DNA from: Actinomycetes bacterium
GTDB taxonomy: Bacteria > Actinomycetota > Acidimicrobiia > Acidimicrobiales > RAAP-2
Length of the DNA stretch: 17,899 nt
Direction of reading: 5' to 3'
Assembly: GCA_021801615.1 (NCBI GenBank)
Contig: JAJYXS010000046.1
Location: forward strand, 1 to 17,899
The notes beneath the pieces were generated by a model, which made no database searches, was not told the DNA's origin, and saw nothing but the letters and a program-made list of their open reading frames with translations. Shown one piece after another: positions 1 to 5,685 of the stretch (the first letter of the stretch is position 1; each line of letters begins with the position of its first letter). The translations under genes were made by a program, and so were the position numbers.

Positions 1-327
1 TTCCGATCGCTGCTGCGATCGTTCTTCGGCGTGCGCCCGTGCACCAGAGGCGATGGTCCGATCCTGAGAGGCGCCCCGGGACCTCGCGCCTCGGCGCATC
101 TGGACCATCGGCCCTGTTGCACCTGGTCCCCTGGGGCGCACCATGGGGTGCCGGCCGTGAGCGCGAACACGCGTGGCGACGATCAGGGGAGCAGAGACCA
201 CGGGAGCAGAGACGACGAGTGCGAAGCGGAGCTTGCAGGATTACGAGGGGCGCTGGTCTCGACGGAGCCCTGGCGCGCACCGCCGGTGATGCGAGGGGTG
301 GTCGTGAGATGAGGAGGTGGTCGTGAG
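1..327. other. Upstream leader without a convincing gene
   Basis: No protein family is recognisable here. Two + frames stay open, but this is expected at such high GC, and their translations are rich in Arg, Gly and Pro with no domain or good ribosome binding site. The stretch may contain the last codons of a gene lying outside the window. It holds a perfect dyad near the left edge, a direct repeat GGGAGCAGAGAC near 187-208, and a 19-bp tandem duplication that ends at the first CDS start. The promoter of the first operon should lie here, but no clear -35/-10 pair is visible. Confidence 0.5.
4..25 (+). terminator. Possible intrinsic terminator or operator dyad
   Basis: A perfect 7-bp inverted repeat, CGATCGC and GCGATCG with a TGCT loop, is followed by GTTCTT. 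The weak T-rich tail fits a factor-independent terminator for a gene upstream of the window. The symmetry could equally be a repressor site. The left edge of the window prevents a decision. Confidence 0.3.
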
Positions 328-330
328 ATG
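293..330 (+). repeat. 19-bp tandem duplication over a translation start
   Basis: Two adjacent 19-bp copies (293-311 and 312-330) share an identical 15-base core, GGTGGTCGTGAGATG. Each copy ends in ATG. The second ATG (328) opens the eRF1-like gene. The first ATG (309) opens only a five-codon frame, MRRWS, which stops at 324-326, just before the real start. The GAGGAGG Shine-Dalgarno-like stretch arises at the junction of the copies. Confidence 0.75.
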
Positions 331-1479
331 GTCGACGAGTCGGTCATTCGCCGGATCGCGTCGTGGCGGCCGGGCACGGTCGCCACGAGCCTGTACCTCG
401 ACGTCGACGGACTGCGCCATCCGCGATGGCCGGACGTCGAGCAGCGGGCCGAGCACCTGTTCCGGTCGGCGCGCCAGCGGGCCGAGCTCGCGCCGCCGGG
501 CACCCCCGGAGAGGTCGAGAAGGACCTCGCGGCAATGCGCGCCTGGCTCGGTCGTGGGATCGACCGGTCTGCGACCAGAGGCATCGGACTGTTCTCCTGC
601 GCGAGCCAGGACCTCTTCGACGCGGTGGAGCTGACGACGCCGGTCCGCGACCAGGTGGCCGTGGATCCCGAGCCGGACATCGCGCAGCTGTGCGCGGCGG
701 CTGCCGCGTCGTGGTCGGCGATCGCCGTGGCGGTGGACAAGGAGCGGTCCCGTGTCGCGCGATTGGACCCGGAGCAAGGAGCACGCGAGCTCGACCTCCT
801 CGACGACACGATGCCGCATGCCGTCGACGTGGACATCGAGCTGGCCGGGTTCGAGCGGCACGAGGAGGAGCTGGCTCGCGAGCACTTCCGCCGAGTAGCT
901 CGCGTCGTCTCCGCCGAGATGGTCCGCGCACCGGCGCGCTACGTCGTCCTCTTGGGCAGCGAGGAATCGGTGAAGGAGCTCGAGGCCTACCTTCCCCGCC
1001 ACGTCGCCGACCTCGTCGTCGGCCGCAGGCCGCTGCCGGGGTACGCGCCGACGAGCCAGCTCGCCGCAGCCGCGCGAGACGTCGTCGAAGGCGCCCAGCA
1101 AGAGCAGCGCTCGGCGATCCTCGCTGCACTGCGCGAGCGAGCCGCCACGGGCACGTCGGTGGCGACGGGACTGGACGCCACCCTGGCCGCCCTGGGCGAC
1201 CGGGAGGTGGGGACGCTCGTCGTGGAACGCACGTTCGAGGCTCCCGGGGGCCGTTGCGAGGTCTGCCGCCTGCTCGTGACCGGACCTGGGCCATGTCCGC
1301 GTTGCGGCGGCTCTGTTCGCGGGATCGGGAATGTCGTGGACGCGGCCGTGGCCGACGTCTTCCTGGACCACGGGGCGCTCGAGCCGGTCGAAGACGGGTC
1401 GCTGAGCGACTTCGGGCGCATCGGCGCGTTGCTCCGTCGATGGGCTCGACCGACGACCGGAGGTGCAGGGGATGCCTGA
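328..1479 (+). CDS. eRF1/Vms1-like (baeRF-type) protein with zinc ribbon
   Basis: This 383-aa cytoplasmic protein resembles the bacterial relatives of archaeo-eukaryotic release factor eRF1 (baeRF families, Vms1/Rv2629-like), some of which are implicated in peptidyl-tRNA release on stalled ribosomes. An eRF1-middle-like domain starts near residue 125 with AIAVAVDKERSRVARLD. An eRF1 domain-3-like region ends in LEPVEDGSLSDFGRIGALLRRW. A four-cysteine zinc ribbon lies at C310, C313, C323 and C326. No GGQ or GxxQ loop is visible where the catalytic glutamine would be expected (about residues 160-185), so hydrolytic activity is doubtful. The ATG is preceded by GAGGAGG about 9 bases upstream. The stop overlaps the start of the hibernation-factor gene by 8 bases, implying coupled translation and a shared job at the ribosome. 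The family call is firm; the exact subfamily and activity are not. Confidence 0.85.
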   Translation: MVDESVIRRIASWRPGTVATSLYLDVDGLRHPRWPDVEQRAEHLFRSARQRAELAPPGTPGEVEKDLAAMRAWLGRGIDRSATRGIGLFSCASQDLFDAVELTTPVRDQVAVDPEPDIAQLCAAAAASWSAIAVAVDKERSRVARLDPEQGARELDLLDDTMPHAVDVDIELAGFERHEEELAREHFRRVARVVSAEMVRAPARYVVLLGSEESVKELEAYLPRHVADLVVGRRPLPGYAPTSQLAAAARDVVEGAQQEQRSAILAALRERAATGTSVATGLDATLAALGDREVGTLVVERTFEAPGGRCEVCRLLVTGPGPCPRCGGSVRGIGNVVDAAVADVFLDHGALEPVEDGSLSDFGRIGALLRRWARPTTGGAGDA

Positions 1480-2896
1480 GGGTGTGGTCCACTGGTTCGA
1501 CGCGGCCCACGGAGACGCGGAGGTCCTCAGGGAGGGCCGGGCCTACCACGTGCCAGCCGGGGAGATCGAGGCGGCGGCTCGCCACCCAGGTGCCCGGGTC
1601 CACTTCGACCTCCAGCGGGTGGAGGGCGTCGAGCAGGCGGCCGACGTGCGGCTGCGTCAGAGCGCGCGGGCGTCGAGGCACCGTCATCGCTTCGGGACTC
1701 TGGAAGGGGCCCGCCGCTTCGACACGAAGGGACCCGAACCGTACGCGAGCGTGCATCCCGAGCTGCGGCTCGCCGCGGTCCATCCCATGCAGGTGGCGCG
1801 AAGCTGGGCGACCAGCGTGTCGAAGGGCGACATGGACGGTGCGCTCGCCTTGTACTCGCCCGTGGCCGTGGTCCATGTCGGCGAGCGCGTGCTGGAGGAC
1901 CGCACCGCGCTGTCGGAATGGCTCGAGGAGAGCCCGGCGTTCGGATGCGAACGTCACGCGCGGATCCTCGGCCGTGGGGACCAGGTGATCGTCACCTGGG
2001 AGGCGGAAACGCCCGGGGAGCAGGGTTTCGCGGTGAGGTGCCGGATCGCGCACGGCGAGATCGCAGAGCAATGGCTGCTCGACACAGCCGAGGTCGCCGT
2101 GACGTCCGTAGAGGCCGAGGGCCTGCCTCCGTTGAGCATGTACGCCACCGGCGACGTCGACGAGAGGGACAAGGAGCACGCGCAACAGGTCGTCTCTCGT
2201 CTCGTCGAGGCGCTCGAGGAGCCTGTGCTCTTCGCCCGTGTGAAGCTGGTCCGGGACACCGATCCGGCGCGTCCGAGCCCGAATCATGCCGAGGCGATGC
2301 TGGATCTGAACGGCGAGCCGCTTCGTGCCCACGCAGCGGCGCGCACCATGGAAGAAGCGCTGGACGCTCTCGAGCATCGCTTGCGCGAGCGGCTCGAGCA
2401 CCGCGCCCGCCGGCGCGACGAACTCCGCCGTTCCGAGGCGATCGCCCGTCCTGGAGAGTGGCGGCACGGCGACCTCCCCCCCGAGCGGCCTCCGTACTTC
2501 GATCGGCCGCCTGAGGAACGCCAGCTCGTCCGCCACAAGACCTTCGCGGTCGGCGCGCTGACGCCGGACGAGGCGATCTTCGACATGGTCCAGCTCGACT
2601 ACGACTTCTACCTCTTCGTCGACCTGGCGAGCGGCATCGACAGCATCGTGGAGCGTACCGACGCCGGGACGTACCGGATGACGAGGTTGCGGCCGTCAGG
2701 CGTCGGGCTCGGCCCGACGGCCGAACCTGTCGAGCTGTCCGACGTCGAGGTGCCGGTTCTCGGCTTGCAAGAGGCGATCGAGCGTCTGGGGGCGAGCGGC
2801 GAGCGCTACCTCTTCTTCGCCGACGCGGCCTCGGGGCGGGGGGTCGTGCTGTACCTCCGCTACGACGGGAATTACGGCCTGATCGTCCCGGAGTGA
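1472..2896 (+). CDS. Multidomain long ribosome-hibernation promoting factor
   Basis: This 474-aa protein probably binds the 30S subunit during starvation or dormancy. Domains in order are: a cold-shock-like fold at 1-63 (EGVVHWFD, then HFDLQRVEG); a SnoaL/NTF2-like domain at about 105-210; an HPF/S30AE N-terminal domain at about 225-320 (LVEALEEPVLFARVKLV, then helical MEEALDALEHRLRERLE); and two S30AE C-terminal repeats at about 350-405 and 425-474, the last ending YDGNYGLIVPE. The C-terminal domain dimerises long HPF proteins and drives 100S formation; two copies are seen in some actinobacterial homologues. The first 220 residues are an unusual addition to a family normally of 100-260 aa. 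An alternative GTG lies at 1463, but ATG 1472 has CGGAGG 8 bases upstream. It overlaps the eRF1-like gene. The HPF identity is strong, the cold-shock and NTF2-like calls moderate. Confidence 0.85.
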   Translation: MPEGVVHWFDAAHGDAEVLREGRAYHVPAGEIEAAARHPGARVHFDLQRVEGVEQAADVRLRQSARASRHRHRFGTLEGARRFDTKGPEPYASVHPELRLAAVHPMQVARSWATSVSKGDMDGALALYSPVAVVHVGERVLEDRTALSEWLEESPAFGCERHARILGRGDQVIVTWEAETPGEQGFAVRCRIAHGEIAEQWLLDTAEVAVTSVEAEGLPPLSMYATGDVDERDKEHAQQVVSRLVEALEEPVLFARVKLVRDTDPARPSPNHAEAMLDLNGEPLRAHAAARTMEEALDALEHRLRERLEHRARRRDELRRSEAIARPGEWRHGDLPPERPPYFDRPPEERQLVRHKTFAVGALTPDEAIFDMVQLDYDFYLFVDLASGIDSIVERTDAGTYRMTRLRPSGVGLGPTAEPVELSDVEVPVLGLQEAIERLGASGERYLFFADAASGRGVVLYLRYDGNYGLIVPE

Positions 2897-2933
2897 CCGT
2901 GGTGCCGTGGTGGGCCACCTCCTGGAGGTACCG

Positions 2934-3377
2934 GTGACCCGGCACGATCGGTGGCCGGAGGAGCCTGCAGACGACGCGCCGCTGCTCGTCACCGGGCTGC
3001 ACCACGTGCGTCTTCCCGTCACCGACCCCGAGAGGAGCCGGGACTGGTACGTGCAGGTGGGCGGTTTCGTCCCGGTGCTGGACTACGAACAGGAGCACGG
3101 CGTGGTCGGCGTCGTCTGCCGGCACCCTTCGGGTCTCGTCATCGGGCTCCATCAGGATCCCGACCGGGCGGCGGCGCTGAGCGGGTTCGCCGTCCTCAGC
3201 CTCGCGGTGGCGACCCCCGAGGATCTGGAGCGCTGGGTCGGCCGACTCGATCGTTCGTCGATCGCCCACGGCCCCATCGAGCAAGGGCATCTCGGGCCAT
3301 ACCTCGAGGTGCCGGATCCAGACGGGATCGTGGTCCGGTTCCACGGCGGACCTCTTCCGTATGTCGAGGAGGCGTGA
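2934..3377 (+). CDS. VOC/glyoxalase-fold protein
   Basis: This 147-aa protein has two beta-alpha-beta-beta-beta halves typical of the glyoxalase/bleomycin-resistance/dioxygenase (VOC) superfamily. The first half opens with LHHVRLPVTDPERSRDWYVQ, and the second ends with GPYLEVPDPDGIVVRFHG. H24 and H73 are candidate metal ligands. The usual glutamate after the PDG turn is replaced by R135, so metal binding may be altered. An upstream GTG at 2907 would add nine residues. GTG 2934 is preferred because TGGAGG sits 5 bases before it and the family fold starts near residue 20. It follows the hibernation gene by 37 bases on the same strand and may share its transcript. Substrate unknown. Confidence 0.8.
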   Translation: MTRHDRWPEEPADDAPLLVTGLHHVRLPVTDPERSRDWYVQVGGFVPVLDYEQEHGVVGVVCRHPSGLVIGLHQDPDRAAALSGFAVLSLAVATPEDLERWVGRLDRSSIAHGPIEQGHLGPYLEVPDPDGIVVRFHGGPLPYVEEA

Positions 3378-3740
3378 CCCGTTCTCGGCGGCGGCGCTCG
3401 TCGTGTGAGCCCGAGGAGCATCCCCGGCCAGTGGTACCGGGACCACTCCGTCGTGGTGGCACGATAGAACAGGCGCAGGAGTCGCTCCGCCAGACGGGGG
3501 GGACCGTGTCCCCCGCCGTTACGTGCCCACGCGGCTCACAGTGGCAGCGAGTGGCGTAAGCAGCACCCACGGTGGTCTGGAGGCCTTGATGCACATGCTC
3601 GTGCTCGGCAGCGGGTACGCGGGGTGGCGCGCGGCCGTTCACCGCTCGGCGCGAGGCCGGGGCGTCGGTTCGAGGGCCATCTGGTCGGGTTCAGCGACGC
3701 TGGCGTCCCCTGCTCCGATCCGATCGTCGCGCAACGGGGG
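3378..3740. other. Spacer with hairpins and a gene remnant
   Basis: The stretch between the VOC gene and the membrane protein holds alternating small inverted repeats: AGTGGT at 3430-3435 with ACCACT at 3442-3447, and then GTGGT at 3452-3456. It also holds a 7-bp hairpin at 3498-3514 and a GATAGA motif near 3463 that could be a -10 element. The only protein-like signal is the truncated Rossmann segment starting at 3589. No complete gene is seen. Confidence 0.5.
3498..3514 (+). terminator. GC-rich hairpin, possible terminator
   Basis: GGGGGAC pairs perfectly with GTCCCCC across a CGT loop, 120 bases after the VOC stop codon. No T-run follows, so it is not a classical intrinsic terminator, but it could slow polymerase or protect the transcript end of the 328-3377 gene group. 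Confidence 0.35.
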
Positions 3741-3768
3741 ATGCAGCTCTTCGGGCTGGCGGCCGTGA
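3589..3768 (+). pseudogene. Truncated 5' end of FAD/NAD oxidoreductase gene (NDH-2-like)
   Basis: An ATG with TGGAGG 5 bases upstream encodes MHMLVLGSGYAGWRAAVH. This matches the beta-strand plus GxGxxG dinucleotide-binding turn that opens type II NADH dehydrogenases and related pyridine nucleotide-disulphide oxidoreductases, usually about 400 aa long. After about 20 codons the translation loses all family character, and it stops at 59 aa, inside the region where the next gene begins. The good ribosome site and precise Rossmann motif suggest the surviving 5' end of a deleted gene. A chance match, or a real small ORF, remains possible. Confidence 0.35.
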
Positions 3769-4958
3769 CCTCTGTGCTCACCCCAGCGGACACCGCGCTC
3801 GGCGCGGAGCGAGCCGAGCTCGGAGGAGCGCCGCGGTCGGGCTGGGGGTCGCGTGGCCTGAGGGGGTCGGTGGCGTCGTACGTTCCAGTCGGCGTCTACA
3901 TGGCCACGCGGCTTGGGGTGCTGCTTCTCTCCGGGGTCGTCGCCGTCGTCGAGCGCCGCTCGATCGCCACCCAGCTCGCCGCGTACGACGGTGGGTGGTA
4001 CTTGAAGCTCGCGACCCACGGCTACCCCGACCGCGTGCTCCACACGCAGTCCACGCTCGGCTTCTTCCCGCTCTATCCGCTCGCCATCCGGGCCCTCGGC
4101 TTCGTGCTTCGTTCCGAGCTCGTGGCCGCGGTGTCCATCGCCCTCGTCGGTGGGCTCGTGGCCACCGTGCTCGCGCAGCGCCTTGCCACGGCCTGGTGGG
4201 GCGAGGCGACGGGACGGCGTGCAGCGGTCGTCTTTGTGCTCTTCCCAGGCTCGCTGGTCTTCTCGATGGCCTACTCGGAGGGGCTCACGCTTCCGCTGGT
4301 GCTGGGCTGCCTGCTCGCTCTCCGCTCCCGGCGCTGGGTGCTGGTCGGCGTGCTCGCCGGCCTCGCGGCCGTGGTGGAGCCCGCCGCCCTGGTCATGCCC
4401 GCCGTCGTGGCGCTCGTGGCCGTTCGCGCCGCCTTGCGAGAACGGCGCGTCGCCCCGCTCGTCGCGCCGGTCCTGTCGATTCTCGGCGTCCTCGCCTTCG
4501 CCGGGTTCCTGTGGTCGTGGACCGGCAGCCCGCTCGCCGCCTTGGACGCCCAGCACTACGGCTGGTACAACCAGACCGAGCCGCTCGGCTTCGTCCGCCT
4601 TCCTGTCGTGCGCCACCTGGTCGACCACCCCGTGGACGTCTTCCGGTACCTTCGAACCTGGAACCTCTGGAACAGCGTGCTCGGTTCTGCGTTCCTCATC
4701 TGGTCGGTCGTCCGGCTCTGGCCGCTGCGCCGGGAGCTGTCTCCAGGCGCCCTCGCGTGGCTCATCGGCGTCGGCGCGGTCACGCTCTGGTCGGTGAAGA
4801 CGCTGCCCAACGCGCGCATGCTGCTGGTGGCCTTCCCCGCCGTGCTCGTCTGGGCGAGAAGGTCGTCGCCGGGAGGGTTCCGGACCTTCGTCGGTCTCGA
4901 GCTCGCCGCCTTCGCCGCGATGAGCCTGCTCACCCTTTCAGGGCACATGCTCCCCTGA
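3741..4958 (+). CDS. PIG-V/GPI-mannosyltransferase-2-like membrane protein
   Basis: This integral membrane protein of about 405 aa has roughly nine or ten hydrophobic segments. The diagnostic loop AYDGGWYLKLATHGYP after the first membrane helix, followed by FFPLYP, is characteristic of the PIG-V/Mannosyl_trans2 family. Those enzymes use polyprenol-phosphate-linked sugars on the outer face of the membrane, and the Asp in that loop is the presumed catalytic residue (about D83). In actinomycetes such proteins are thought to add mannose to lipids or glycans; the acceptor here is unknown. The start is uncertain. ATG 3741 has only a G-run directly before it; GTG 3870 and ATG 3900 are alternatives that still keep the first helix. 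An upstream in-frame extension to 3624 is possible but lacks support. The gene converges on the GerMN lipoprotein gene. Confidence 0.8.
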   Translation: MQLFGLAAVTSVLTPADTALGAERAELGGAPRSGWGSRGLRGSVASYVPVGVYMATRLGVLLLSGVVAVVERRSIATQLAAYDGGWYLKLATHGYPDRVLHTQSTLGFFPLYPLAIRALGFVLRSELVAAVSIALVGGLVATVLAQRLATAWWGEATGRRAAVVFVLFPGSLVFSMAYSEGLTLPLVLGCLLALRSRRWVLVGVLAGLAAVVEPAALVMPAVVALVAVRAALRERRVAPLVAPVLSILGVLAFAGFLWSWTGSPLAALDAQHYGWYNQTEPLGFVRLPVVRHLVDHPVDVFRYLRTWNLWNSVLGSAFLIWSVVRLWPLRRELSPGALAWLIGVGAVTLWSVKTLPNARMLLVAFPAVLVWARRSSPGGFRTFVGLELAAFAAMSLLTLSGHMLP

Positions 4959-4964
4959 GCGGCT

Positions 4965-5006
4965 CGTCCGAGGCAGAAGGCGCGTCCGAGGTAGAAGGCG
5001 TGTCCG
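4965..5006. repeat. 18-bp tandem repeat between convergent genes
   Basis: Two copies of an 18-bp unit, CGTCCGAGGCAGAAGGCG at 4965-4982 and the same with one C-to-T change at 4983-5000, are followed by a partial third copy, TGTCCG. They fill most of the 63-base gap between the converging stop codons of the mannosyltransferase and the lipoprotein. No hairpin with a T-run is visible here. Confidence 0.75.
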
Positions 5007-5021
5007 CCCGCCGGCTCCCGG

Positions 5022-5675
5022 TCAGATCGGTGCAAGTGTCTCGTAGTCTCCGCGATCGAGCGGACCCGCGCTCAAGGTACCCTTCGCAGTCGGCACCGTC
5101 GCGCTCTTGCCATCGATGCGGATCCCGACAGAGGTGATGCCCGGGAGCGAGGTCAGCGTGTAGACGAGCTGCGCTGCGGCCTCCGCTTGGTCCTGGCCGG
5201 CGAGCGTCGTGAAGCTTCCCGCCACGTTCACGGTGATGGTCGTCGTGGCGAGCTGCCAGAGGGTGAGCGGAACTGCCGTCGAGATCGGGCTCCGCAGCCC
5301 TTCGGAGGCTTCCTCGGGCGTCGGCCCTGTCCCGAGCGCGTGCAGGATCCCCGCCGCGGTGACCGGCGTGGGGACGTCGCGGCTGACCGCGACCAGGTGC
5401 TCGGAGCCGACGAGGTAGATGGTGACGTACTGACCGGAACGCGCAGGTGCGGTCGTCGGCGTGGAGCGATGGAGCAGTCCGAAGGGCACCTGCTTGGGGT
5501 TGACCACGGTGGGCGAGGCCTGGACGTCCACGCCGCACGCCGCGGCCACGAGCGCGAGCAGTGCTCCGCAGAGTGGCGCGACCAGCGTGCGCGTGCCGAC
5601 GCGGCGACGCCGGGATCGGCTCGTGCCTGCTGGACCGGATGCACGGGGCCTCACACCCGCTCCACGCGGCCTCAC
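5022..5675 (-). CDS. GerMN-domain lipoprotein (short LpqB-like)
   Basis: This 217-aa secreted lipoprotein has a basic n-region with a five-residue Arg/Ser cluster, a hydrophobic core LVAPLCGALLALVAAA and lipobox cysteine C47. A GerMN domain follows at about 82-196 (YVTIYLVG, then GILHALGTGPTPEEASEGL, then ITVNVAGSF, then AAAQLVYTLTSLPGITSVGIRIDG). In mycobacteria LpqB is the extracytoplasmic partner of the MtrA-MtrB system. This protein has only the GerMN part and lacks the long C-terminal propeller-like region of LpqB (nearly 600 aa). The GTG start overlaps the kinase stop as GTGA. A second in-frame GTG at 5654, created by a 21-bp duplication, is an alternative that would shorten it by seven residues. 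It is last in the operon, and its converging neighbour is 63 bases away. Confidence 0.85.
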   Translation of the reverse strand: MRPRGAGVRPRASGPAGTSRSRRRRVGTRTLVAPLCGALLALVAAACGVDVQASPTVVNPKQVPFGLLHRSTPTTAPARSGQYVTIYLVGSEHLVAVSRDVPTPVTAAGILHALGTGPTPEEASEGLRSPISTAVPLTLWQLATTTITVNVAGSFTTLAGQDQAEAAAQLVYTLTSLPGITSVGIRIDGKSATVPTAKGTLSAGPLDRGDYETLAPI

Positions 5676-5685
5676 ACCCGCTCCA
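5647..5685. repeat. 21-bp tandem duplication at kinase/lipoprotein junction
   Basis: The 18-base string GGCCTCACACCCGCTCCA occurs at 5647-5664 and again at 5668-5685, a period of 21 bases or seven codons. On the minus strand each copy carries GGAGCGG followed by GTGTGAGG. The kinase stop codon, a Shine-Dalgarno-like site and a GTG start are therefore all duplicated in frame. Confidence 0.8.

Noticed and set aside
31..312. Small + strand frame before the first gene
   Set aside because: No domain, no convincing ribosome site, and composition typical of random high-GC translation; kept only as part of the leader description.
241..1371. 376-codon minus-strand frame opposite the eRF1-like gene
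   Set aside because: No family features; the + strand product is recognisable with a good ribosome site.
344..2536. 730-codon open frame on the minus strand opposite the eRF1-like and hibernation genes
   Set aside because: It is Arg/Pro-rich without any domain and lies antisense to two clearly recognised proteins; high GC keeps this frame open.
3452..3470. Sigma-54 promoter suggested by TGGCAC
   Set aside because: The matching -12 element at the right spacing is absent.
3639..4628. 329-codon minus-strand frame opposite the mannosyltransferase
   Set aside because: It is a charged low-complexity mirror of a hydrophobic membrane protein on the other strand, the normal result of reading transmembrane codons in antisense.
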